Source of the DNA: Planctomycetota bacterium
GTDB lineage: Bacteria > Planctomycetota > UBA1135 > JACQFD01
Assembly (NCBI GenBank): GCA_016200225.1
Contig: JACQFD010000033.1
Span: forward strand, 36,175-100,174
DNA length: 64,000 nucleotides
Reading direction: 5' to 3'
Positions 27,561 to 37,161 of the stretch are shown piece after piece. How positions within the stretch are numbered: the stretch's first letter is position 1; every line of letters begins with the position of its first letter. The notes below the pieces were generated by a model. The model was not told the origin of the DNA, made no database searches, and saw only the letters and a list, made by a program, of their open reading frames with translations. Both the position numbers and the translations under genes were made by a program.

Positions 27561-29201
27561 ATGCCAATAAACGGCGGCGAAACGCGGCGCGGACTCGCGG
27601 ACAATCCATGGTTTGTTTTGTTATTATCCGTCGCCGGGGCGTTTATTGTATATTGGCCGTGCCTCGGAAATTTATGGTATAACGACGACGTCGTATTTCT
27701 GGTGGAGGCCGACGCGCTGCGCGCGCATCCGGAATCGATATTTAAGAATCTCGTGATGGGATTCTACCGGCCCATTTTCACCGGCTACGTCGCTATACTA
27801 AAGATATTCTTCGGCGCGCAACCGCTCGGATATTACATTTGCGGAATTCTGATTCACTCGCTCAACGTGTTCGCCGTTTGGGCGCTTGCGCGGCGCGTCG
27901 TGGGCGGCGTCGCGGGCCCGCTCGCGGCGGCGGCGGCGTTTTTAACGTTCTTTTCGCATTCCGAAGCGACGCTTTGGATGTCGTCGCACAATTCGTCGAT
28001 GCTCGCGGGATTTTCGATCGCCGCAATATTGTTAAATTGGCGCGCGATGGAATCGCCGCAATGGACGGATCGGTTTTTTTACGGCGTTTGCACGGCTCTC
28101 GTCGTCGGATTGAATGTATTTACGAAAGAAACGGGTTTGACGGTGATCGGCTGGATCGGCATCGCCGAATTATTATATTACAACTGGCGGACGTGCATGA
28201 GCGCGAGGGGCGCGCGCGACTACCTCGCGTCGGCGATCGTGCGCTACGCGATGATCGGCGCCGTGGTTTTCGTTTATATCATGATGAATCCAGTACTCGC
28301 CAAGGGCATCGCCTCCCAGGCCGACGCGGCCGCGCTCGACGTGCGCGTGTCGTTTCGTAATATTACAGTTCAAAAAGCGCTCTGGGCCTACGGCTGGCTT
28401 TTTTCGCCGTGGATTCACACACATCGAGCCGCGGATCTCGGCATGAGCACCGAATACATCGCCGGAGGCATCGCGGCGCTCGCGGCGCCGCTAATCGTAA
28501 TCATCGCGTTCGCGCGGCGAGCGTGGAGGGCGGTCCTGCTCGGAACGGTGCTCGCGCTGTCGGGACTCGCCGGCCCATGTTTATTTAAGAATCTTTCGAC
28601 GAACAGTTCGCGTTTTTATTATTATTCGACGGTCGGCGCGGCGCTCGTAATCGGCGCGCTGGCCGGCCGTGCGACATTCGATAATTTAAGATTTCCAAAG
28701 TGGGCGAAGGCGGCGGTCGCGGCGGCCTTGATCGCGTACTTCGGTTATGAAACATATCAAATCAAACGGCTCAACGATCATTTCTACGATCCGATGTCGC
28801 ACGATCAGGTGCGATTCATCCGAGACCTCGCGCCGTACATGACGAAACCGGGGAAAGATCATATATATATTATCGAACCGGAGATTCCAAACATGATTCA
28901 TATACAAAACGCGCTGTTTCTGTTTTATGACATCGATCCGGAGCTCGTGACGATCAAACATGACATCCCGGCCGGCGAATTCGAACAATGGGCGCAGGGT
29001 CTCCGCCAGCGAAATGCGCATGCGCCCGACCAGGGGCGAATGTTTACAATCATTTCGTGGAATCGCGAGACCGGCGTTTTCGAACCGGCGAAGCGCGTGC
29101 CGACGCGGCCGACGCTCATGGAATACGCCTACGGCACCGAGGGCGACTGGCGCCCCGCGTCGCAAGTCAGTTACGCAGTGATCAAACCGCGCACGAATTA
29201 A
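27561..29201 (+). CDS. Polytopic membrane protein, GT-C glycosyltransferase-like
   Basis: 546 residues with about ten membrane helices and a soluble C-terminal tail of about 150 residues. The first extracytoplasmic loop contains LWYNDDVVFLVEADAL, an acidic pair where GT-C enzymes (ArnT, PMT) carry their catalytic Asp. Later come FFSHSEATLWMSSHNSSMLA and FTKETGLTVIGW, which look like the conserved helix-loop patterns of O-mannosyltransferase-like and oligosaccharide-related proteins. The predicted activity is lipid-linked sugar transfer on the outer face of the inner membrane, which is inference. It converges with the esterase gene only 21 bp away. Confidence 0.7.
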   Translation: MPINGGETRRGLADNPWFVLLLSVAGAFIVYWPCLGNLWYNDDVVFLVEADALRAHPESIFKNLVMGFYRPIFTGYVAILKIFFGAQPLGYYICGILIHSLNVFAVWALARRVVGGVAGPLAAAAAFLTFFSHSEATLWMSSHNSSMLAGFSIAAILLNWRAMESPQWTDRFFYGVCTALVVGLNVFTKETGLTVIGWIGIAELLYYNWRTCMSARGARDYLASAIVRYAMIGAVVFVYIMMNPVLAKGIASQADAAALDVRVSFRNITVQKALWAYGWLFSPWIHTHRAADLGMSTEYIAGGIAALAAPLIVIIAFARRAWRAVLLGTVLALSGLAGPCLFKNLSTNSSRFYYYSTVGAALVIGALAGRATFDNLRFPKWAKAAVAAALIAYFGYETYQIKRLNDHFYDPMSHDQVRFIRDLAPYMTKPGKDHIYIIEPEIPNMIHIQNALFLFYDIDPELVTIKHDIPAGEFEQWAQGLRQRNAHAPDQGRMFTIISWNRETGVFEPAKRVPTRPTLMEYAYGTEGDWRPASQVSYAVIKPRTN

Positions 29202-29222
29202 TCATGAATCGATACGGCACAT

Positions 29223-30533
29223 TTATAATTTAACGCGCGCGACAAATAACATTTCGGAATCGCGGCGTTCGGCGGCCGTGAGCGCCATGACGGCGAGCGA
29301 ACGGACGGGTTTGCCTTTGAATTTCTCCTGGCCGTTCAGTTTTATTGTAATCTCCTTGTCGAGATCGACGAGGCGTTCGTCGAGCAGCACCGAAAGCCCG
29401 GTCGGCGGTTCTTTGAGATTCTTAACTGTAATTTCGATCTCCGTTTTCGATTTCGCCTCGGCGACGACGATCGCGCTCGCATCGGGATCGTCCCACCAAA
29501 GCCAATAAAACATCCGCTTCCACCGGCGCAGCGGCTGCCATACGATTTTCGCGGGCCGCGGATCGCGCGCATGCTTGTGGACGAAATCGATCGCTATTTT
29601 CGGATCGGGAAACGCGTGGCCTTTGCCGTCGGTGGCGTCGAACTTATGTTCATATCCGCCGTATTCTTTTTGTAATTTATCCAATTCCTTGACGGCAAAA
29701 TCGTTGGTTTCGAAATCGACGTTCGGATCGTCTTTACTATGATAAACATAGATCGGAACATTTCTCATATTCGGAAGGACGCCTTCCTGAATTCCTAAGA
29801 TTTTCTTTTTGTCCGCGGGGTCGCGATAGGGAGTGGCGGCGCCGCAGAGCGCCATGAATCCGGCGAACAAGTCGGCGTTTCTTCCCCCGATCGTCCATGT
29901 TCCATAACCGCCCATGGAGTGGCCGCCGAGATAAATATGATTTGTATCGATTTTTTGCGTTCGTTTCGTCATTTCTATCAATTCGAGAACGAACTTTTCT
30001 GTAATTTCGTCGCCCCACGCGGCCTCGGTTTTTTCAATCACTTCCGGGAAAATCGCGGCCCAGCCCTCGCCCGTCACGGCGCCGTTCCACGGACTCTTCG
30101 CGGATTCCGCGTCGCCCGAACCGATGCCGCCGCCGTGCAAACCAAAAAATAACATATTCGCGCCCGACTTGCCGCCGAGAAGATACAAACCTTTCCTAGT
30201 CTTCTCGTCGTAAAGGTAATTTCTACCTTTTTCGCCGAGTTTCGGGCCTTTCGCGGCAAATGTTAATAATTTTTTCGCCCAGATTTTCTCCGACGCGGCC
30301 GTGAGCGGTTCGAAGTTTTCCAATTGATTCAAAACCTTCGCGCGCTCGGATTCGGGCGCGTCGAACAGGCGGGCGGCGAGTTTTTCGGCGTCGGCTGTGC
30401 CGAGCTTCTTATCGTCGGCGGCGCCGAGTTTTTTTCCCTGCGAAGCCGCGCTAAATGTAAGAACCGCCGCCGGAAGCGCCAGCGCCGCCAGCGCCGCGAG
30501 CGTTCGCAAACAAAATACGTTTTGGCAAATCAT
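29223..30533 (-). CDS. Secreted alpha/beta-hydrolase (esterase, LpqC/PHB-depolymerase-like)
   Basis: 436 residues from the ATG at 30533 (a TTG at 30560 is possible). A Sec signal peptide (LRTLAALAALALPAAVLTF) is followed by a long helical N-terminal part and an alpha/beta-hydrolase domain. The nucleophile elbow is YLGGHSMGGYGTW, the acidic residue probably lies in YHSKDDPNVDF, and the histidine in DGKGHAFPDP. An oxyanion region (LFFGLHGGGIGS) precedes. A C-terminal beta domain of about 90 residues (KTEIEITVKNLKEPPTGLSV) is added. The predicted role is a periplasmic or extracellular carboxyl-ester hydrolase. It is divergent from truD, with start codons about 30 bp apart. Confidence 0.85.
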   Translation of the reverse strand: MICQNVFCLRTLAALAALALPAAVLTFSAASQGKKLGAADDKKLGTADAEKLAARLFDAPESERAKVLNQLENFEPLTAASEKIWAKKLLTFAAKGPKLGEKGRNYLYDEKTRKGLYLLGGKSGANMLFFGLHGGGIGSGDAESAKSPWNGAVTGEGWAAIFPEVIEKTEAAWGDEITEKFVLELIEMTKRTQKIDTNHIYLGGHSMGGYGTWTIGGRNADLFAGFMALCGAATPYRDPADKKKILGIQEGVLPNMRNVPIYVYHSKDDPNVDFETNDFAVKELDKLQKEYGGYEHKFDATDGKGHAFPDPKIAIDFVHKHARDPRPAKIVWQPLRRWKRMFYWLWWDDPDASAIVVAEAKSKTEIEITVKNLKEPPTGLSVLLDERLVDLDKEITIKLNGQEKFKGKPVRSLAVMALTAAERRDSEMLFVARVKL

Positions 30534-30562
30534 CGCGCGGGCGATGATACGCGCAGCCAACG

Positions 30563-31777
30563 ATGCCGCCGATTCAAATCAAACGACTCCCCGAGGATTT
30601 TCGGGTCGAGGAACTGACCAACATTGCGCCGTCGCGCGGCGAATTCGCTCTCTACCAGCTCGCGAAACGATCGCTCACGACGCTCGACGTGCTGGAGTCG
30701 GTGGCGCGGCATTGGAATATTCCGCGGCGCGCGCTCAGCCACGCGGGAATGAAAGACCGGCACGCGACGACGATTCAATATATTACAATTCACAACGGCC
30801 CGCGCGGCCCGCTCGCGCTGCCAAACTTTACATTGGAATATCTCGGACAGGTGCCGCGCGAAATCAGCGCGAACGACACGCGCGGCAACCGGTTCGCGAT
30901 CGTACTTCGTAATTTTAGCGAAGACGTCGTCGCGCCGATCGCGCGATCCATCGAGGAAATTCGTAAATATCATATTCCAAATTATTTCGACGATCAGCGT
31001 TTTCGTTCCGTCGGGCCGTCCGGCGAATTCATCGCCCGAGCGTGGTGCGAAACTAATTATGAACGCGCGCTCTGGCTCGCGCTGGCCGAGGAGAATTATT
31101 CGGACCGCGGACCTGAAAAACAACAAAAAGCCGCGCTCCGCGAATTGTGGGGAAACTGGGCGGAGGCAAATTCGCGGCTCGAAAAATCGCATCGAAGAAG
31201 TATTATTACTTATCTTGCGGATCATCCCGTCGACTTTCGCGGAGCCTTCGAGCGCGTGCGCGTCGAATTGCGAAGAATCTATCTGATCGCGTTCCAGAGT
31301 TATTTGTGGAATCGCGTGCTGCGCGGTTTTGTCGAGGAACGCGTCCCCGAGTCCGCCCGCGCAATGCTTCCGCATTCGCTCGGCGCGGTACCGGCGCCAA
31401 GAACGTTATCGAATGAAGATTTAACACTTTTTGAAAATTTACTAATTCCGCTGCCGGCGGCGCGCGCGAAAATCGAAGCGGGCGAGATGCGCGACCGCAT
31501 CGAGCGTTCGCTCGCCGAAGTCGGTTTTTCGTTGGAAGCCATGAAAATTAAACATGGACGCGACGCGTGGTTTCCGGGAAGCCGGCGGCCCGCGATCAGT
31601 AGAATCGGCGCGCTCGTTTGGGGTTTCGACGACGACGAGCTGCATCCGCGGCGGAAGTTGCTGCGTCTCAGTTTCGAACTCGGCCGCGGTTCCTATGCAA
31701 CGCTTTTTTTGAAGCGAATTCTCCTCGAATGTAAAGAATTCGACGAGGCCGCCATCGACGACGTCGAAGAATTATGA
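30563..31777 (+). CDS. truD: tRNA pseudouridine(13) synthase TruD
   Basis: 404 residues. The family signature is plain: RLPEDFRVEELTN at the start, YQLAKRSLTTLDVLE, the catalytic loop ALSHAGMKDRHATTIQY (Asp nucleophile), the RGNRFAIVLRN strand, NYFDDQRFRSVG and the TruD-specific insertion domain, then YLWNRVLRGFVEERV. It isomerises U13 of tRNA(Glu). The family signature normally reads NYFGxQRFG; here it is NYFDDQRF, a minor departure. The downstream gene begins 18 bp after the stop and may be co-transcribed. Confidence 0.95.
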   Translation: MPPIQIKRLPEDFRVEELTNIAPSRGEFALYQLAKRSLTTLDVLESVARHWNIPRRALSHAGMKDRHATTIQYITIHNGPRGPLALPNFTLEYLGQVPREISANDTRGNRFAIVLRNFSEDVVAPIARSIEEIRKYHIPNYFDDQRFRSVGPSGEFIARAWCETNYERALWLALAEENYSDRGPEKQQKAALRELWGNWAEANSRLEKSHRRSIITYLADHPVDFRGAFERVRVELRRIYLIAFQSYLWNRVLRGFVEERVPESARAMLPHSLGAVPAPRTLSNEDLTLFENLLIPLPAARAKIEAGEMRDRIERSLAEVGFSLEAMKIKHGRDAWFPGSRRPAISRIGALVWGFDDDELHPRRKLLRLSFELGRGSYATLFLKRILLECKEFDEAAIDDVEEL

Positions 31778-31795
31778 TTTATTTTGAATGAACAC

Positions 31796-32983
31796 ATGGG
31801 CAAACTCGCTAACATAAAAAACATGGCGAAGCGCCTCGCCGGGCTTGGCACTCGACGGCGCGCGCGCAAAATCCGCAGCGGTTTTAATTTTGCAATTTCG
31901 GATTCGCTGGCGGCGCTCTCGGGCGAAGCGTGGGACGGCGTGACGCGCGACGGCGACGTCTGGATGCGCCGCGAGTATTTGTCGGTTCTCGAAAACCATC
32001 CTCCCGAAAACATTAAATTAGTTTTCGCGCTCGTCATGCGCGGGCGCGAACCCGTCGCGGCGGTCGCGGCTCAGATTGCAATCATCACCGGCGAGCGCGT
32101 GAACGCGAAAGCGATCCGCAAGAGAAAATCCAAAGTTATTATTTGCGGAAATTTACTTTCATGGGGACCGCACGGCGTCGCGTTCAAGCGCGGCGAGGAT
32201 CCCGCGGAATTGTGGAAAGGCGTCGGCGAGTTGCTATATCGAATCCGACGCGCCGAGCGCCTCGCCGGCCAGCCGGCGATTCAAATTATTAAGGATGTCC
32301 CGATGTCGAATTCGGAGGATCTCGCGTCGATCCGCGCGCTCAGTTACAAACGCGTCGAAACGGATCCGGACATGGTCCTCGAAATCCGTCCGGCGTGGAA
32401 AAAATATGATGATTATCTGGCGAGTCTGAATTCCAAGTACCGCCGAAGCGTGCGCGATATTATTAAAGATACGGACGACGCGGGATTTCGAATCGAACGC
32501 GTCCGCGACGCCGCGGCGCACGCGGACGTCATTCATAATTTATATTTACAGATTCACGAACAGGCCGCCGTGCGCCCGGTGACCATCGTTAAAAATTACA
32601 TTCCCGCGCTCGCCGAGGCCTTCGGCGCGGATTTTCGCTGCACGATAATTAGGAACGATCGCCAAATCGCCGGATTTATAACAACTCTTCGGAGCGGCGA
32701 CACCGCGATCGGTTATTATGTCGGCGTGGATCGTGAAATTAATAATCGCGTTCCGATTTATCATCGGCTACTACACATCACGATCGCCGACGCGATCGAA
32801 ATGGGCTGCGGCCGCCTGTCGCTCGGACGGACCGCGCTCGAAGCGAAGGCCCGCCTCGGCGCGCGCCCGGAGCCGCTCTGCGTGTGGGCGCGCCACCGCG
32901 TCGGCCCGCTGAACGCGCTGATCGGCCCTCTGCTGGGGGCGATTCCCCACGGCGTCGCGCCCGAGCGAAACCCGTTCAAGTAA
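31796..32983 (+). CDS. FemAB/GNAT-like acyltransferase
   Basis: 395 residues from the ATG at 31796 (a TTG at 31784 adds four). The C-terminal half shows a GNAT/FemAB-type fold: SLNSKYRRSVRDIIKDTDDA, then a FRCTIIRNDRQIAGFITTL strand pair, IGYYVGVDREINNRVPIYHR and LLHITIADAIEMGCGRLSLG. This matches the AT_6/CAI-type acyltransferase family (peptidoglycan-interpeptide FemAB relatives, also seen in exopolysaccharide and amino-acid conjugation systems). The N-terminal half (PPENIKLVFALVMRGREPVA; LLSWGPHGVAF) would be the first GNAT-like lobe. The substrate is unknown. It follows truD on the same strand. Confidence 0.75.
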   Translation: MGKLANIKNMAKRLAGLGTRRRARKIRSGFNFAISDSLAALSGEAWDGVTRDGDVWMRREYLSVLENHPPENIKLVFALVMRGREPVAAVAAQIAIITGERVNAKAIRKRKSKVIICGNLLSWGPHGVAFKRGEDPAELWKGVGELLYRIRRAERLAGQPAIQIIKDVPMSNSEDLASIRALSYKRVETDPDMVLEIRPAWKKYDDYLASLNSKYRRSVRDIIKDTDDAGFRIERVRDAAAHADVIHNLYLQIHEQAAVRPVTIVKNYIPALAEAFGADFRCTIIRNDRQIAGFITTLRSGDTAIGYYVGVDREINNRVPIYHRLLHITIADAIEMGCGRLSLGRTALEAKARLGARPEPLCVWARHRVGPLNALIGPLLGAIPHGVAPERNPFK

Positions 32984-33020
32984 TTGTCAAGAATTTCAGG
33001 AATAGCGGGTATCAAAAACG

Positions 33021-33044
33021 GCGTCAATGGTTAAGAATTGACGC
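33021..33044. repeat. Inverted repeat upstream of the DUF1800 gene
   Basis: GCGTCAAT (33021-33028) and ATTGACGC (33037-33044) form a perfect 8-bp inverted repeat with an 8-nt spacer, 60 nt before the DUF1800 start. There is no T tract, so an operator or leader hairpin is likelier than a terminator. Confidence 0.5.
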
Positions 33045-33103
33045 GCCGGCGCGCGCCGATCGCAATCTTGCGTTCGGCCGGCGGACCGGCGGCTGCAATC
33101 AAT

Positions 33104-34495
33104 ATGAATACTGATTTTACAAAAGCGGCGCATTTGTGGCGTCGCGCCGGATTCGGCGCCACGACCGCGCAAATTCATGAAACGGCGGAACGCGGCATCG
33201 ATCGCGGGATCGATGAATTCCTCGATTTCGATCGCGAAGATCCCGAAATGGAGCGTTCGCTCGCCGAGTTCGCGGCCGACGCGCTCGATTTAAATAATAA
33301 TATCGAAGATGTCCGCACGTGGTGGCTCTATCGATTTATACATTCGCGGAATCCGCTGCGCGAAAAACTGACGCTTTTCTGGCATGGACATTTCGCGACG
33401 TCGATCGCCAAAGTCGAACGCCCGCCGCTGATGTTACAACAAATCCGGACGCTGCGCGAAGTCGCGGTTTCGCCGTTCCGAGAGATCATCGACGCGATCA
33501 GCCACGATCCGGCCATGCTCATCTGGCTCGATAGCAATAATAATAGAAAGGGGAAGCCGAACGAAAACTACGCGCGCGAATTATTCGAATTGTTCACGCT
33601 CGGCATCGGTAATTATAATGAAAAGGACGTCCAGGAATCCGCGAGATCGTTCACCGGCTGGGGCGTCGCCGAGGGAGCGTATCGCTTCGATAAGAATCAG
33701 CACGATTCCGGAGAAAAAGTAGTATTTGGCGGACGCGGCAATTGGAACGGCTCGGACATCCTCGACGCCATTGTCGCGCATCCGGCGACGGCGAAATTCA
33801 TCGCCGTCAAGTTATGTAAATTCTTCGTTAACGATAATCCGTCGGCGCAATACGTGGAACGCGTGGCGGAGGCCTTCCGGCGCTCGGGCGGACAGATGCG
33901 CGCGGTGGTCTCGGCGGTATTCAAGGATCCCGAATTTTTCGCCGAGGAAAACCGGCGCGCAATTGTTAAGAGTCCGGCGGAATTCGCGATCAGTTCGGTG
34001 CGCGCGCTGGATGTTAGAATCCCGATTCGTAATTTTATGAATCCGATGCGCCGGATGGGCCAGGTGTTGCTCGGCCCGCCGAGCGTCAAGGGCTGGGACG
34101 GCGGCGCCGCATGGCTTTCGAGCGCGGCCGTATTCGAAAGAATTAATTTTGCATTACAAGTGACCGGCACGCGCGGCATGCCCGAGGAGCCGCGGTATCA
34201 ACCGCAAAAATGGGCCGCCGGCAAGACATTCAATTCGGTCGACGAACTCGCCGGCGCGCTCGCTTTTGATATATTACACATGGATCCGACGCCGGCGACG
34301 CTGGCGTCGCTCGTCGAATATTTAGGTCCGGAAAAACCCGGCGGCAAAAAAGCGGACGACAAACCGATGATGGAGGCGGCCGCACAAAAAGCCCCGGAGA
34401 CGGCGCACTTCAAGTTCGACGCGAAAGCGATGGACGCGAGACTCCGCGGGGCGGCGCGGTTATTGTTGGCTTCTCCGGAATTTCAATTATCTTAA
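33104..34495 (+). CDS. DUF1800-family protein
   Basis: 463 residues from the ATG at 33104; upstream in-frame codons exist to 33038 but the family starts at KAAHLWRRAGFGAT. Typical DUF1800 landmarks are WWLYRFIHSRNPLREKLTLF followed by WHGHFATS, PNENYARELFELFTLGIG, VQESARSFTGWGV and the late PSVKGWDGGAAWLSS. The protein is exported in most carriers, but no clear signal peptide is visible here. In Planctomycetes and Bacteroidetes these genes nearly always precede a DUF1501 gene, as here (33 bp gap). The biochemical function is not established. Confidence 0.92.
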   Translation: MNTDFTKAAHLWRRAGFGATTAQIHETAERGIDRGIDEFLDFDREDPEMERSLAEFAADALDLNNNIEDVRTWWLYRFIHSRNPLREKLTLFWHGHFATSIAKVERPPLMLQQIRTLREVAVSPFREIIDAISHDPAMLIWLDSNNNRKGKPNENYARELFELFTLGIGNYNEKDVQESARSFTGWGVAEGAYRFDKNQHDSGEKVVFGGRGNWNGSDILDAIVAHPATAKFIAVKLCKFFVNDNPSAQYVERVAEAFRRSGGQMRAVVSAVFKDPEFFAEENRRAIVKSPAEFAISSVRALDVRIPIRNFMNPMRRMGQVLLGPPSVKGWDGGAAWLSSAAVFERINFALQVTGTRGMPEEPRYQPQKWAAGKTFNSVDELAGALAFDILHMDPTPATLASLVEYLGPEKPGGKKADDKPMMEAAAQKAPETAHFKFDAKAMDARLRGAARLLLASPEFQLS

Positions 34496-34528
34496 TCGAA
34501 TAATAATTAAATTAATAAAGGTGCAACG

Positions 34529-35779
34529 ATGATTTCACGTCGCGGATTCTTACAAAACTCGGTGGGCGCGCTCGCGCTCGGCGGCACGCTGCCGACGATC
34601 ATGGAAAAAGCCGTCGCCGCGCAGGCGGCCGGCGGCGGCTCGAAGAACGGCAGGATTCTGGTTGTAGTAACGCTCGCGGGCGGAAACGACGGACTGAACA
34701 CGGTCGTGCCGTTCGAGCAGGATCCATATTATAAATTGCGTCCGACCATCGGACATCCGAAGGCCGACGTTCGGAAAATTAGCGATCAGATCGGATTACA
34801 TCCGTTAATGAAAAAAACCGAGGCCGCGTTCAAGGATGGACACGTCGCGGTGATGCTCGGCGTCGGTTATCCCAATCCGAATCGTTCGCATTTTCACTCG
34901 ATGGACGTCTGGCAGTCGGCGGATCCTGAATTGAACAATACGCGGACAGGCTGGCTCGGGCGAGTTGTAGATTCCGCGCCCGACGCACGCGAAAATGCAA
35001 TGTTTGCATTCCATCTCGGCGAGGAAACACCGCGCATGCTGCTCGCGGAGAACCGGCGGATTACTACATTCAGTTCGCTGCAGGATTATAATCTTGTGGC
35101 GGACCGGTTCGCGCCGAATGATCGGACGCGCGTCGAGAGAGCGTGGGACGCGATGGCGCGCGACGGAGCGGCCGAAGCGGGCGGGAGCACGAGTTTACAG
35201 TTGGCGCGGCGCACGATGGCGCAGGCGCTCGTGTCCGCGAACGAACTGAAAGACGTGCTCGGCAAGAGCGCGACGAATGCAACGTATCCGCAGGGCGGAC
35301 TGGCGCAGAATTTTAAACTCGCAGGACAGGTGATCGGCGCGGGACTTCCGGTCCACGTTGTATCGTTAACATTTGGCGGATTCGACACGCATGCTAACGA
35401 AAAGAATTCGCACGCCCAACTTTGGCAACAGATCGACGACGCCGTGGCCGCGTTCATTGACGATCTGGCCCAGCGCGGGCGCGCCGACGACGTCGCGATA
35501 ATGTTATATTCTGAATTCGGCCGCCGCGTCGCGGAGAACGGCAGCGCCGGCACCGATCACGGCGCCGCGGCTCCGGTTTTCATTTATGGCAAGAGCGTCG
35601 GCGGCGGCATCTACGGCGAACAACCGAGCCTCGCGAACCTCGACGACGGCGATGTTAAATTTTCGACGGACTTCCGACGTATCTATTCGACCATTCTCGA
35701 AAACTGGCTTTCCGTCGATTCGCAGCCGATCCTCGGCGCCAAATTCGACAAAATGCCGTTTATGACAAAAAACAGTTAG
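34529..35779 (+). CDS. Tat-exported DUF1501 protein (partner of DUF1800)
   Basis: 416 residues, ATG with AAAGGTG upstream. A twin-arginine signal is present (SRRGFLQNSVGALALGGTL). The DUF1501 domain follows, with the alkaline-phosphatase-like core: VVTLAGGNDGLNTVVPFEQD, MLGVGYPNPNRSHFHSMDVW, VSLTFGGFDTHANEKN and MLYSEFGRRVAENGSAGTDH with GAAAPVF. The conserved Asp, His and Asn suggest metal-dependent hydrolase ancestry, although the substrate is unknown. It forms a two-gene operon with DUF1800 and converges with a second DUF1501 gene. Confidence 0.93.
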   Translation: MISRRGFLQNSVGALALGGTLPTIMEKAVAAQAAGGGSKNGRILVVVTLAGGNDGLNTVVPFEQDPYYKLRPTIGHPKADVRKISDQIGLHPLMKKTEAAFKDGHVAVMLGVGYPNPNRSHFHSMDVWQSADPELNNTRTGWLGRVVDSAPDARENAMFAFHLGEETPRMLLAENRRITTFSSLQDYNLVADRFAPNDRTRVERAWDAMARDGAAEAGGSTSLQLARRTMAQALVSANELKDVLGKSATNATYPQGGLAQNFKLAGQVIGAGLPVHVVSLTFGGFDTHANEKNSHAQLWQQIDDAVAAFIDDLAQRGRADDVAIMLYSEFGRRVAENGSAGTDHGAAAPVFIYGKSVGGGIYGEQPSLANLDDGDVKFSTDFRRIYSTILENWLSVDSQPILGAKFDKMPFMTKNS

Positions 35780-35811
35780 CGCGTTTTTTGTTGATTCTCG
35801 AACGGTTCGAA

Positions 35812-37122
35812 TTACGCGAGCAGCTCGGAGACGAGTTTGCCAGCCTTGTCGACCATCGTGATCGGCCGCGGGCCGGCGAAGTTCACTTGATTTGTATCGA
35901 TTCCAAATGCCGCGCCGATCGATCTGTATAAATCCGGAATTGTTACGGGCTGATCCTTAACTTCCATTCCGTCCGGCGACGTCGAGCCGACGACCTGGCC
36001 GCCCTTGATGCCACCGCCCGCGAGGACGGCGCTCCACGCTTTCGGGAAGTGATCGCGGCCGCCGTTTCCATTAATTTTAGGAGTACGGCCGAACTCGCCC
36101 ATGCAAACGATAAGCGTATCTTTTAGTAAATTACGCGAGCGCAGATCGCGCATCAATTGCGACATCGCCGTGTCGAGCACCGACGAGAGTTTCTGCACCT
36201 GCGGAAAATTATTTTGGTGCGTGTCCCAGCCGTTCAAACTCACGTGGACGCACGAAACGCCGACTTCGACGAGCCGACGCGCGAGGAGGACGCCCTGTCC
36301 GAATTCCTCCTTTCCATACGCATCGCGGACTTTCGGATCCTCTTTTGTAATATCAAATGCGGCGAGCAGCGGACTCTTCATGAGCCGGTCCGCCCGTTTA
36401 TAAATATGTTCGTGCGGCTCGACGGCGGGCGAATTCGTTTTCTTTGCAAATCGCGTGTCGAGTTCCAACAGTAATTTTCTGCGGTCTTCGTAGCGATCCT
36501 TGGACACGCCGGCTGGAATTGCAACATCTTCGAGCGGCGACGACGCGCGCTGGATGTTAAATGGCGAATATTGCCCGCCGAAGTAGCCGCCGGTGCCCGC
36601 GCCGCCGCCGACGCTGACGAACGCCGGAAGATCGAATTCTTTATTCGCGATTTCATGCGAAAGAATCGAACCCCAGTCCGCGTGCTGCACGGCCGCCTGC
36701 GGCGCGTAGCCCGTATGTATCAAATAGCGCCCGCGGTCGTGGTTGCCTTCTTTTGTCGTCATCGAACGAATAATACAAATATCGCCCATTTCGCTCGCGA
36801 GACCCGGGAAATGCTCGGAAATTTGAATTCCCGAAACCGATGTATCGCGCGCTTTGAATTCGCCGCCATTCGGAGTGCCCGGCTTCGGATCGAATGTATC
36901 CAAATGGCTCGGTCCGCCCTGAAGATAAAGAAAAATGCAACGTTTGGCTTTTCCGACGGCCCGCGTCGCCTGCGCCTGCTGGATCAGCGACGGCACGGCG
37001 CCGAAGGCGTTTTCATACATGACAACCGACGCGCCGCCGAGCGCGGCGACTTTCAAAAACGCGCGGCGCGTGGAGCGGCTCGCGGATTCCTCGAGAACAT
37101 CGACGAATGGATTGGTATACAT
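35812..37122 (-). CDS. Tat-exported DUF1501 protein (partner of DUF1549/1553)
   Basis: 436 residues. The Tat motif TRRAFLKVAALGG begins at about residue 18. The domain core has FLYLQGGPSHLDTFDPKPG, IRSMTTKEGNHDRGRYLIHT, VSLNGWDTHQNNF and CMGEFGRTPKINGNGGRDH. This is the longer planctomycete-type subgroup with GGPSHLDTFDPK, different from the DUF1800-linked paralogue next door. It lies 39 bp downstream of the DUF1549/DUF1553 gene, the usual partner. The pair is thought to act outside the cytoplasm, but its reaction is not known. Confidence 0.93.
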   Translation of the reverse strand: MYTNPFVDVLEESASRSTRRAFLKVAALGGASVVMYENAFGAVPSLIQQAQATRAVGKAKRCIFLYLQGGPSHLDTFDPKPGTPNGGEFKARDTSVSGIQISEHFPGLASEMGDICIIRSMTTKEGNHDRGRYLIHTGYAPQAAVQHADWGSILSHEIANKEFDLPAFVSVGGGAGTGGYFGGQYSPFNIQRASSPLEDVAIPAGVSKDRYEDRRKLLLELDTRFAKKTNSPAVEPHEHIYKRADRLMKSPLLAAFDITKEDPKVRDAYGKEEFGQGVLLARRLVEVGVSCVHVSLNGWDTHQNNFPQVQKLSSVLDTAMSQLMRDLRSRNLLKDTLIVCMGEFGRTPKINGNGGRDHFPKAWSAVLAGGGIKGGQVVGSTSPDGMEVKDQPVTIPDLYRSIGAAFGIDTNQVNFAGPRPITMVDKAGKLVSELLA

Positions 37123-37161
37123 GTTTCGATCGTTGGTGAGTATATTATTTTTTGTATAAAT

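Noticed and set aside
32984..33103. Inverted repeat GCGTCAAT/ATTGACGC as a terminator of the FemAB-like gene
   Set aside because: No T tract on either side and a weak 8-bp stem; kept only as an inverted repeat.
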